A stretch of 64,000 nucleotides of DNA, from assembly GCF_963675165.1 (NCBI RefSeq), contig NC_087392.1, positions 5,649,442-5,713,441 of the forward strand, given 5' to 3'. Every line of letters starts with the position of its first letter. The stretch's first letter is position 1. Shown here one piece after another: positions 52,901 to 61,277 of this stretch. A program made the translations under genes and the position numbers. The DNA comes from Halichondria panicea (lineage: Eukaryota > Porifera > Demospongiae > Suberitida > Halichondriidae). Below the pieces are notes generated by a model, which was not told the origin of the DNA, did not search any database, and worked only from the letters and a program-made list of their open reading frames with translations.

Positions 52901-55900
52901 ACTGGATAGAGTAGCTTGGCAGCACAGAGTAGCTGGTCACACTTGGCTTTACACACTGCCCCGTAGGAGCCAGTACCAAGGGTATCATTCTTGAAGAGTT
53001 GAACATTTCTGAATATGTACTCTTGTTCACGGTCTTGTCTCTCAGCCATAGCTAGTGCTTGTTAATAGCAAAGTATAGGTGTACAGTTTATTAAAGCTAG
53101 GCTAGAAAAGATATGGGGTGATGATGTGCTTGTTGTGTGTGTGTGATCATGTGCAGAGTAGATATTCACGGACCACATGCATCATTAGTAACTATGGTTA
53201 CAATACCACGGAATACCTTACATTGTGGTGGTTGTTCCTTAGCAACAAAAATGTCATTATCTATACATGTAACTATAGTCACGAGTTCCAATAGACTGTA
53301 CACAGGAGCATTCTGTCAGACTCACTAACAAGGCGCTAGCAATAGCACTGCTGACTAGGAAAGTGAGCATCAAAAATATGTGAACTTTGCGAGCGTTGAT
53401 AAATAAAATAGCACTAGTACTGACACTCGATTCTTGCCAGAACGAAGTAAATATATGTACCGTAGAAACTGGATTATTAGCGCATGCGCTTTTGGGGTCA
53501 ATAGCAGAGCTCTATACGCTTATAATCGAGAATGCACCTATAATGCAGTCATTTTGAGCCCCACCCAGCAACCGGATGTCTCCGTGACGAGTGCTGACTC
53601 GCAAGCTGGCTAGAAAGTGAGCAAGCAAGGAAAGCAGGCAACCCTAACTGGATCTATATCATACTATTATGTTGCAGTTCATTTACATCATTGAAATTCA
53701 TATTATAAAAACATTCATATTGACCAGGAACTTGGAATAAAAGGACCTCATCCATGTCTCAGCATGATCAGACAAGGTAACAGCATGCCCAGAGAGTCCG
53801 GATATCACCAGCTATATAGCTATCATGCACTGTACAAGCTAACTAGCTCATAGATAAACAAAATGTCAATTCTAAAATGTCACTAATAACCGTCGCATAA
53901 TTGGAAAAGCGCTTCAATTCGAGTATAAAAAGCCTGCAGTTGAGCATGCGCTTAAAATAAAGATAGTCTTATAGTCGAGTAAGCGCTAATAATCCAGTTT
54001 CTACGGTAGTTAGACAGCAAAGGGTCAAATTTCTGATCTAAGCACATCATACGATTACAAGCAATAACCAATGCAGTGCCTGCTCGACTATGCTCGATCC
54101 TCGTCTCTCAATTGTTTAATTTTGGCCTAATACCATGGAGGAGGGAATATCTTTCATTGAAATAACATACAAGCAATGAAAGTACAATAGATAATAATGT
54201 ACCTAGGACAATAGTCCAAAGGCGATAAATGATAAATTATGGTCCCAACCAAATCTTGTATTTAAACACATCATGGTCAATGATACTAAAGTTATGGCTG
54301 CAAGATGTTCAACTACCCCTCCTCCCACACCACGTACCCTCCTCCCACACACCCACACACCCACACACCCACCCACACCACACACCACGTACCCTTGGGT
54401 TGAGGCGGGTGTAGGAGAATCCTTCCCCACACCCAGTAGGGTCCGCTGGTCCATTCACTGACAACTGGTACTTGCCCTTGGAGGCGTTGATGAAATGATG
54501 GGTGGAGTTCCAGGGAGCACAGCGCAACTAGTAGGGGGGGGGTCTTGTAACAAGAGTACAACATTAATTCTAGTCTGATATGTAGTAAGCCCATTGAAAC
54601 AAGTACCTCAACAGCTACACTGTACACTTTCAAGAAATGCTTCATGTATGTTTCCACAACTAAAAACTTATTCACAGAAATGTATTATAATTCAGCATCT
54701 ACTGTGACTATAAGACCTCCTAACATCACCGTGGTAACATGCCTCACCTCATCATCAATCTTGGTGCTAGTCTCTTCTTCTTCCTCCTCTATAACGAAGA
54801 GGGTCCTTCCTCTGTACCCAGCCTCGTGAAGCCGCGCCTCTGCCACCAGCATGCTGTTGTAAGCACACATCTGTTCAGGTGTGATCTGAGACCGTAGCTC
54901 CTCCTCTAGGGGAAGTCTGAAGTCCCCTCTCAACACCCACCACCCACCAGTCTCATAGCCCTCTGTGGGGGGGAGGGGTTATTCGTTACCTTAATGCCTC
55001 TCTGTTTTATTTCAAAAACTGAAAATAAAATATTTGGCCCAAAAGGAAATAGCTGAGCACACCATATTGGAATGCTACCAAACAGCTACTGATCTTTCAG
55101 CTTTTAATTTGAACGCTCCCAACACAAATTATGGACCACCATCAGAGTTAGCTCTGAAAATAAGAAAAAATTCACCCACACTTTCCATAAAAGTAAGAAC
55201 TGATATCTACATGACTGTGTGTGTATATGTACCTCTTTTGAAGTCTGCACAAGTTTTGAGGACCTTGCGGATGACACTCTCACTGATGGTGGAGGCTGGG
55301 AAGAACTTGCGAATGGCGTCCATTTTGATTCTCTTGGGCCTCTCGTCGTTCTCACGGAAGAGCCGATAAAGGTGTACCTGAGGCCGCGGTTGAAATATAA
55401 TTATAGAAGGAGATAATTAAAGAACTAAGAATAGAGGCAGGAGATGAATATAGTTATATGCTTAATGTAATAAACGCACATTGTGCATGTGTATAGTGTG
55501 ACTGTGTTATAGTCGGCTTTGTAACTATTTCTTTGTTAGAGATTAAACTCCTGGTGTGACTGGTGTCCCTAATATTTTGCTATGTACATTCCTGGTATTG
55601 ATATAACTGCTCTCCATGGCAACATTACACATACCTGGAGGAGATCTTTCTGGAAGGCAGTGGATGACTTTGAGTTGGGGGCAGGCACCTCCACCTTGGG
55701 GCACTGCTGACCTTGCAGGAACAGTGCGTCTATCTCACGTATGTACACCTTGTCACCTGACACAATGAGTAGGAAGTCAGTGGGAAAGGGGGTGTGGCTA
55801 TAGAGGGGTGTGCGATACAGGTTGTTCTCAAAGCTCTGGAGGGTTTGCCCATGACCGAGCTGACCCAGGAAGTAGGAGGAGTTTTGAATATAAGCAGTTT

Positions 55901-58900
55901 CCCCATATTTGAGATCTGGTGCCTGACTCTTGACTTGACGCTGTACATGTGCAGGGAATAATCACATGACATGACAAGAATGTCTACAAAAATGCTATTA
56001 GTAGAATTTCCAAGTACCAAAAAGTCATAAAAGTGATATTGAAAGGCTCTACTGAAGTACAGTACATACTCACTAGAAGCTGTCATCCAACCTAGTATAA
56101 GATGCGCTTACAAAGCAAAGGCTTTATGCATCCTTAAACTTAAGCATAAACAACTTTTCAGTTTTACCTCGTTCCTTCGATAGTAGTTCTTGATCTTGGT
56201 TGCCATGCCGATGTTGTTAACGAGAGGGGGGTGTTGTTCCGAGGCCTCTGCCAGTACTAGCCCACCGTCACACACACTAAGGTCACAGGGGTCACGCATG
56301 AAGAACACCTCACCGCCCCCGGATGCTATCCGTTCCTTCTCCCTCTCCTAGGGAATGAGGGGGCGGGGTCAGTACGTGGTGATGTCATTACACACATGTA
56401 CACGGATAATTTATAGCTAGCTACAGTTACAATGAAACATCAACCAGAACTTTTTACTACTATTTTGTTAAAGGTGTCCAGAGCTTTACTATAATAGAGT
56501 GAACAAATTCAGTAAGTAGACTATTGACACAACATTTCTCCAGACACACACACACACTCACACATCACACACACCACACACCCACACCCACACATCACAC
56601 ACCCACATACGTACCTTTGTCTTCTTGATGCTGTGCTTCCGCAGCTCTGAGATGGTATAGAAGCCAGTGGTATTATCTCGTGAGGGGCACCTGATCCTCA
56701 GCTGAGGTCTATGAAAGTGCCTCAGTGTTGAAGAGCTGAGGTGAGGTGGGAACCATGGCAAGTGCAGGTCCAGGGCTGGTATGGAGTGTTGCACCACTGT
56801 ACTCTCAAACCCTAGCAGGGACGAGGATCCAACATGGCGGGGGTTGTAGTACTCATCATTGGAGAGGTTGAACATGTCTTTCTTGATACCGAGTAGTGTT
56901 GGGGGTGTGGCATTGTGGGCGTGGCCAGAGCGAAGGTGGGTGGACTTAAAGGTCTTCCTACCCTCCTACACAGTAATTAATCAATAAGTGATTTACCATT
57001 AATTTATTAATAATTATAGACTTCCGCTCATCTTTTCCTACCTTCTTTGACTCCTTCTCGGCCGTGGGTGGTGGACTAGGTTCGTCTGGTAGACCCAGTA
57101 TGAAGTTGGGGTCATTGGGGTCAATCCTCGGCAAGGATGGTGGTGGAATGGTGGTCACTGCATCACTGTCCCAGATCACATGATCCTCCCATCGATTGTA
57201 TACTAACTCATAGTTTTCTATCGGGAACATGGAGTGGGTGGAGCTTGTAGGTGTGGCCTCGGTATTGCCATGGTGACGAGAGACAGACTCGCCCAACGTT
57301 CGCCATATACCACCTGAAGGAGAATACATGATCTCTTATAATTAGATAGCAAAATACAAGTATCCTCCCTCCACACAGGGATACAAGTATCCTCCCTCCA
57401 CACAGGAATACAAGTGTGCTAATTACCAGCTCCAGATATGGCAGGTGCGGGGGTGTAGGGGACGTCCCAGAGAACATCATTCTCCCATGAGTGCTGAGTG
57501 ATCATAAGGAAGGCGTCGTCAGGGGGAGCCCCTTCTTGTAGCAGGGGATTTCCCTCCAGGGATGGGGGATTCCCCTCGTCCTCTGACCCTGGTGGAGACT
57601 GCGTAGTCTGTACAAGGAAACAGTTACACAATCAACCAAACCACTCCACACTGACACACTGACACACATAGTGAAATTAAAGCTAGTACTGTACAGTACA
57701 CTGGTGTATGTTTTTAATAGGAAGATTGTTCATTTGCCTGCTCAGGCAATACTTAGCTTATAAGTGAGGGCACTACAGTAGAACCTCGATTATCCGGACA
57801 CCTTGGTTCCAGAAGCAGGCCGGATAAGTGAATATGCCGGATAATCGAATATATAAACCACACCTTGATCCACCCACTTTATTGATAAACAGCAGTGCCA
57901 CATGGTTGTCTGCGCATGCGCAGAAGATAAGCAGGCATGTCTCCATGGTAACAGCTGCAACGCGCATGCGCATTTGAGGGACACGCCCATTTTCTGAATT
58001 ATTTAATCTTATAAAAAGAAAACTGCCAAGCCGGATAATGGAGGTTCCGGATAATGGAGAGCCGGATAATGGAGGGCCGGATAATGGAGGTTCTACTGTA
58101 GTTCATACTGTACACACCTTCATCCTGAAGCCATAATCTAGTCCAGCTCCATCCTCTGGTAGTCCCAGCATATCATACCATACCTTGGCTGGTCCGTGAC
58201 GCCAGCCCCTCGTCTCTGGGTCCACAGGGGGTTTACCCTGCTTGCCACGCCTACCAGACACAGAGGGGGGGGTCTGGGAGGGGGGAGGGGCAGACGAGAG
58301 AAAAGCAACCTGTAGGAAAGATAGGTATTCAATCGAAAGTATAATGGGGCTACATTAATTGCCTTAAGACAATCAATAATAACTTCAACATGCTATACAG
58401 TACACCCACTCCACACTGCACACACCCGCCCACCTCATCACTCTCCATGATCATCTCTGGAGGGGGTACCCAGTCAATGTCCAGCCTCAGCTCTCCCCTC
58501 TGTCCAGACCTCTTCTTGGGCTTCTGAACACCTTTCCACACTTGTGGCAGTGATGACTTCTTGCCTGGGCCTAGTAGACTAGAGAACCTCAATATACCGT
58601 CTGGTTTGAACCCTGGAAACATTTTCATAACTTTAGCGTGTAGTTCTTCAATTGACATGTCCTCTGGTATCAGAGCAGGGATGGCAGAGTCCCCTGTATT
58701 AGAGCCATCATCCGCTGGTGTGGTGTCCATAGGAGTGACAGTATCAATGGCTGGTGTAGTGTCCCTAGGAGTGACAGTATCAATGGCTGGTGTGGTGTCC
58801 ATGGTGACTGTATCAATGGCTGGTGTAGTGACGGACTCTTGGTTGGTGGAGGGTTGTGCTAGTGCTGTTAGTGGTTGGTCAGGTTGACTGAGCTCTAGTG

Positions 58901-59727
58901 AAGAGCTGGTGGATTGACTGCAATAGCCTGAGTCTAGGGAGGGTGGAGGGGGTGTGGTTTCATCGTAATCATCGTAATCGTCTTGTGGTGCTGAGGAGAC
59001 TCGAGATGTAGCAAACTCCATCCCTTTCTGGTAGTAGTCTGAGGGTGTAGGAGTGGGCGTGGGTGTGGGTGTGGTGGGTGGGTGAGACTCATCTACAGCC
59101 AACTGTTGAGGTAGAGAATGAGCACACGTTCAAGTGGTCAACAATAAAAGTATCTTTCTAAGCTCTTTTAACATTGGATAAACGTCGCTATAGTTATGGC
59201 TTTGAAATAATATGTTCAACTACACCCCTCCCTCTATTTAATCAATGGTTTGGGACTCTTTCAGCTGCCATTACATAGCTTGAGTATGGAGTTTACTCTT
59301 TTACCCAGTGGTGGATTTAACATATTGACTGACATGACTTACCTCGTCTATTTCTGAGAAGTCCTGAGCAGAGGTGCTCCCCTCGGCCATGTCCCCCACA
59401 CCCTCACTGGAGTCACCACCCTGGACACCACCCTCACCGCCCACACCACCCTCACTACCGCCCACAAGACCACCCACGTCCTCACCAATCACACCCAGTC
59501 GAGAGAGATGAGCAACAGCATCCTGTGTGAACAATACGACACATTCATAACAAACCACCCCTAATTCAACACTTCCAGAGTCATATTACTAGCCAATCCT
59601 CCATTAATATTGTATTATTAAACACACATAATTACACAACACACAACCTCACCCTGTCCAGGACCTCCTCATTTTCCAGTTGTCCTTGTTTATTGACATT
59701 GCCAAACAGAAACCCAGTCAAGTCCAT
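40650..59727 (-). CDS. TAF1: TFIID subunit 1 (TAF1), 28 coding exons, 1638 aa
   Basis: Scaffold of general transcription factor TFIID in the nucleus. Exons (5' to 3'): 59727-59653, 59522-59343, 59102-58434, 58309-58118, 57607-57427, 57313-57042, 56965-56615, 56347-56168, 55940-55635, 55377-55233, 54962-54748, 54527-54393, 50490-50359, 50103-50022, 49361-49256, 49056-48939, 48614-48530, 48388-48330, 47928-47744, 47690-47606, 47150-46818, 45325-45269, 45190-45098, 44730-44646, 44517-44330, 44235-44143, 43732-43580, 40811-40650; total 4917 bp. Signatures: [19 protein letters not shown] at the N-terminus, the DUF3591 core ([68 protein letters not shown]), [25 protein letters not shown], a zinc knuckle ([17 protein letters not shown]) and two bromodomains (each with PDY, PMDLQTM and YNG). 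The C-terminal tail is acidic ([14 protein letters not shown]) and much shorter than in human. Confidence 0.97.
40810..40915. repeat. (GT)n/(GGGT)n microsatellite beside TAF1 exon 28
   Basis: GTGTG and GGTGGGTGGG runs in the last TAF1 intron, directly upstream (minus strand) of the exon 28 acceptor. Confidence 0.88.
41080..43578. repeat. Large 40-bp minisatellite, about 62 copies, in the last TAF1 intron
   Basis: Units of CTGTGTACAGTGACATGTAC plus CCCACTATACACTGATGGAC over 2.5 kb. The array begins at the exon 27 donor: on the minus strand the intron opens GTGTGTACAGGTCCATCAG, which already matches a unit. Sub-families are segregated along the array. Those near 42.9-43.5 kb have GACACGCACCCCAC or GACACGTACC, while the others have GACATGTACC. 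Confidence 0.95.
43795..44005. repeat. Dispersed foldback repeat, copy 4, truncated (TAF1 intron 26)
   Basis: Contains AAGTTATGGCTGTTGAAAGA and, 80 bp on, CTTTCAGCTGCCATAACTTA with TCCAATTTCAACGATTTTAT and ACCTTTCAAATG. The order of the arms differs from copy 2, suggesting two abutting partial copies. Confidence 0.7.
44735..44840. repeat. Short tandem array (GGGGACAGTGA units) next to TAF1 exon 24
   Basis: About nine copies of an 11-bp unit, GGGGACAGTGA or GGGAACAGTGA, abutting the exon 24 acceptor (minus-strand AG|CATTGTCG). Confidence 0.9.
44933..45078. repeat. Two-copy ~68-bp tandem duplication in TAF1 intron 23
   Basis: CCCCTAGGCTCTTGTACTGA ... GAAGCTGAACACAACACAAC is present twice; CAGGCTCTTGTACTGAGAAG also repeats inside each unit. 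Confidence 0.88.
45331..45775. repeat. 43-bp minisatellite, about 10 copies, abutting TAF1 exon 22
   Basis: Units of GGGATCACATGACTGAGCCG plus CACAAACACACTACAGAGGG. It ends within ~12 bp of the exon 22 acceptor (minus-strand GATCCCTGTCCACAG|GTGCCC). Confidence 0.93.
45957..46483. mobile_element. Composite inverted-repeat locus with a foldback repeat at its core
   Basis: Outer arms near GCCTCGATTAAACC (45959) and CGTTACGCCCTATGAACGAG (46463) are imperfect inverted repeats. Further in, CCGTTTCCTATCCCTCTAAC (from 46008) is precisely inverted at about 46384-46403. Between them is a copy of the dispersed foldback family (~46040-46377). The inner motif resembles the outer ends of the element at 12995-13517, but the orientation is inside-out. 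Confidence 0.65.
46040..46377. repeat. Dispersed foldback repeat, copy 5 (TAF1 intron 21)
   Basis: Runs from TCTTTCAACAGCCATAACTT to AAGTTATGGCAGCTGAAAGA with the usual inverted arms (TTTTCTGAAAGCTTAG / CTAAGCTTTCAGAAAA) and a centre with CTAATTTGTCATTTTTCGAC. Confidence 0.8.
47405..47592. mobile_element. 188-bp MITE with TA target-site duplication (TAF1 intron 20)
   Basis: Terminal inverted repeats CCGTATAGCGGGTAT and its complement at the right end; the inner sequence TTTCGAGGGTATA is inverted too. The element is flanked by TA on both sides (47403-47404, 47593-47594). A TA duplication fits Tc1/mariner-type or related transposases acting in trans. Confidence 0.82.
48070..48305. repeat. ~30-bp minisatellite in TAF1 intron 18
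   Basis: About eight copies of TGGTTACTAGGGATTATGGC plus AACGGGACAC, some missing GGGATTATGG. Confidence 0.92.
49378..49506. repeat. ~24-bp minisatellite in TAF1 intron 14
   Basis: About five copies of GGTCAGCACATACTGGGGTG plus CATG/CACG, next to the exon 15 acceptor. Confidence 0.88.
49610..50062 (-). repeat. ~60-90-bp array, six copies, containing the TAF1 exon 14 end and donor
   Basis: On the minus strand each unit contains GGAACTATCCACCAAGGCCG, then TCAAGTCTGGGGGGGAGGGAC|GTAAGTGTGAG in pieces. The used copy is the first (donor at 50021/50020). Five more copies of the exon 3' half with donor follow down to about 49620, some with TTTAG or TCTAAG variants. The C-rich spacer (plus-strand CACACACCCCTCACACCTC) varies. 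Confidence 0.92.
50845..53049 (-). CDS. Intronless TKL-like protein kinase with coiled coil and Kelch repeats, 734 aa
   Basis: One uninterrupted reading frame from ATG (53049) to TAG (50845), nested in the intron between TAF1 exons 12 and 13 on the same strand. Residues ~20-300 form a kinase: glycine loop GTGSYGAV, Lys in [19 protein letters not shown] catalytic loop, DFGMSK, and SPEAL in place of APE. The HRDLSSNN form and overall pattern suggest a tyrosine-kinase-like (TKL) kinase. Residues ~310-460 are Gln/Glu-rich heptad-like sequence (coiled coil), with near repeats around [20 protein letters not shown]. Residues ~480-734 carry Kelch-type blades ([54 protein letters not shown]), a probable beta-propeller. 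All catalytic residues are present. Function is unknown; the lack of introns suggests origin by retroposition. Confidence 0.93.
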   Translation of the reverse strand: MAERQDREQEYIFRNVQLFKNDTLGTGSYGAVCKAKCDQLLCAAKLLYPVLFQIAVPDPGKEHRHPFRRFETECAFLSRINHPNIVQYLGTYRDPDTNAPVLLMELMDESLTHFLESSPGDIPYHIQVNLSYDIAQALAFLHSNGIIHRDLSSNNVLLIAGTRAKVTDFGMSKFRDINVSRLATMTTCPGTPAFMSPEALNEPPVYTEKLDNFSFGVLLVQTTTRQFPKPTDRFESVQIPAPRNPSRIVEAKVAIPELERRQAHMILIEPTHPLLPIARHCLKDRDVERPSSQQLCQTLDALKRTPRYQESSQQDLHQMLREKDEQLQANQQIITEKDTQLQANRETIIQNNEQLHTKDIENGQLATELAQEKQGNQTLQHEAEARERQLRRLNQELQSREENTAALQQAIDQRDREVTQLRQTLASKNEESHDLSTRMHQVALQDEQATPMKPVTIESLPDALDGIGYGSSAVIGDKAYFNSYGSKTVYEFSNNQWHKLPPCPNNRFTIVSVDDMLTTVGGYSDTQYYSDKLYSYINNKLVEHFPPIPTERWTPGAVYANNTLVVAGGFRDSNLNTVEILNTANMRWSIVSSLPVSTTQPSTTICGDYVYIHPQTDNGQEKYSVYRCSLRQLTQSPPSSAIWEKIAPLPVSYSSLVTIKGHLLAVGGRDSYKGWFSNGNKTKNIYQYNETSWTVISQMSTPRSRCLTAALPWNKLMVVGGDDTSRKCEVITFV
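53460..54006. mobile_element. 547-bp MITE with TA target-site duplication (TAF1 intron 12)
   Basis: Terminal inverted repeats CCGTAGAAACTGGATTATTA... / ...TAATAATCCAGTTTCTACGG, at least ~25 bp. TA flanks both sides (53458-53459, 54007-54008). The interior has GCGC-rich pieces near the ends and no transposase-like frame. Confidence 0.82.
54225..54320. repeat. Dispersed foldback repeat, copy 6, fragment
   Basis: Contains TAAAGTTATGGCTGCAAGAT and TGTTCAACTACCCCTCC, matching the end and 3' flank seen at copies 4 and 7. Confidence 0.55.
57776..58098. mobile_element. 323-bp pogo/Tigger-like MITE with TA target-site duplication (TAF1 intron 4)
   Basis: Ends CAGTAGAACCTCGATTATCC and the complementary GGATAATGGAGGTTCTACTG form ~23-bp terminal inverted repeats with one mismatch, flanked by TA (57774-57775, 58099-58100). 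Several subterminal GCCGGATAAT motifs repeat inside, as is typical of transposase-binding sites in pogo-type elements. No coding capacity. Confidence 0.85.
59150..59295. repeat. Dispersed foldback repeat, copy 7, fragment (TAF1 intron 2)
   Basis: Contains TATCTTTCTAAGCTCTTTTA, ATAGTTATGGCTTTGAAATA, GTTCAACTACACCCCTCCC and CTCTTTCAGCTGCCATTACA; two partial arms, similar in order to copy 4. Confidence 0.6.
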
Positions 59728-59946
59728 TCTCCTTCAACAGCACAGCTGTGTAGCTGAATTGAGTACAGTTAATTACCAGTAGCTACATGTAGGTAATGGA
59801 AGCCCAGCCCATCATGCCTGGGGAAAGTCCCCCCATTTTATGGCTGGGGACGGGCACGCCCATCTAATATACATCTACAAGACTTGTAAATCTTACAAGC
59901 AAATCTACAAGAACAACAAGCCCCCCTGCGATGCTCACAATTTAAC
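59728..59946. promoter_or_regulatory. Divergent intergenic region (TAF1 / NLR-like gene)
   Basis: 219 bp between the TAF1 ATG (minus) and the first ATG of the NLR-like locus (plus). No core element is assigned. Confidence 0.35.
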
Positions 59947-61269
59947 ATGGCTGTGAGTATTGACCGCCTGAAACTAGAGACAGGGATAACAGAGCTGCAG
60001 TTGGAGTGCAGGATAGATGACAATGTCTTGAGGAGAATAGCTAAGGAGTTTGATGGTTGGGAGAAATTTGTAGGGTCACCCGGATTGAAGCTCAGCGAGG
60101 CACAGAAAGCAGACGTGAGGGATTGTGTATTTTTAAAGGGACATGAGATGGGTGTGGTCAAAGCGCTCAAGTTTTGGTCAGATGGACGTCCGCACAAAAC
60201 TATTGGAGATCTGGTCAACATATTTATGGAGCTGGATGAGTTAGTTTTGGCGGAGAAGCTGTGTACAACTGGTGAGTTGCCTCACATCACTTTAGCTCTC
60301 TTTGTTACTAACCCTGGTCTTCTTATAGCCAAAGAAGTGCACTCATCACTCAGTGAGTTAGATACAACAGACACAGATTCTGATTCCTCACATTCTGAAG
60401 GCGAAGTAGCCTCGATCCCAGGCCGCTCTTCCTCGAAGAGAGGCCTTGTGAAGGAGGCTAAAGGCGAAGGTGAGATTGTCAACAAGTGCATGCTTAAACA
60501 TACACTTTAATTGCAGATAAATGCTTTTACCCCAATGTAGCTAGGTATAGCTATAGCTATAATTTGTGAATGTCCCTCTCAATAGCATTGCAGTTGAGCT
60601 CATCACTATAACAGGAATATTTGCTTATACATAGCATGTAGTGTACATCCTCTCGTTAGTGTGTGGTGTGTGTAGACGATATATTGGCTTTGTTAGAATG
60701 ATTATTATGTATACGTAGGAATAATCTTGGCTGAAGAGGTAAGGAAGCTGGAGGAACAGTTTAACAGTTTACAAGAATCAGCTCAGTCTGAGCTGATTAA
60801 ATCAGGAGTTACTGTACAGGCATTCAGGCGATCACTGCCAAGAATGTCTTGCTCAATAAAGGCTGAACACAAACAATATCTTGAAGAAAAGTATATTGTT
60901 TTTAAAAGAGCAGAAACCATTGACGATATCTTTTATTACCTTAGCCTTTACCTCAGCTTCATCGACTTTAGCCTTCTGGAGCATATAATAAATTGCTTTG
61001 GCACTCCTGAGCTAAAGCACGCAATGACTCAGTATTCATTACTCATGGAGAAATTTCGGAAGGATACAAAGGTTGTTGATATCCTCCCTCACTTGTCTGG
61101 CTGCATCGAGCCTCCACCAGAATATGTGAGAGTGAAGATGAAGTTAGACTATGATATCCACAAGTGTACTTTGGAGGACTTGGAGAAAGCTAGAGCCAAC
61201 TTGGGAAAAGCATTTTCACTTTCAAAACTTGCATTTTCCTCAGGGAAATCAGTCAGAGTTGTATTGTAG
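59947..61269 (+). CDS. NLR-like locus, 5' part: death domain plus uncharacterised helical domain
   Basis: Model: 59947-60271, 60329-60469 and 60719-61269 (338 aa to the stop). Residues ~5-100 have a death-fold pattern (ITELQLECRIDDNVLRRIAK, then WEKFVG, LKLSEAQKADV, VKALKFW, TIGDLVNIFMELDELVLAEKL). An acidic Ser-rich linker follows (SELDTTDTDSDSSHSEGE). The third exon encodes a ~170-residue all-helical domain (YLSLYLSFIDFSLLEHIINCF, MTQYSLLMEKFRKDTKVVDI, CTLEDLEKARANLGKAFSLS) that I cannot name. The 57-bp intron at 60272-60328 is a multiple of three and stop-free, so it may be retained. The frame stops at 61267-61269, but matching sequence resumes in another frame at 61278, so this is probably the 5' part of one gene with a frame break. 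Confidence 0.7.
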
Positions 61270-61277
61270 TAACTTGC

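Larger units (their letters stand above)
53050..54392. other. Remainder of TAF1 intron 12, upstream of the nested kinase
   Basis: Holds the presumptive promoter and 5' UTR of the kinase gene (no motif assigned), a 547-bp MITE (53460-54006) and part of a dispersed foldback repeat near 54225-54320. No other gene is seen. Confidence 0.55.
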
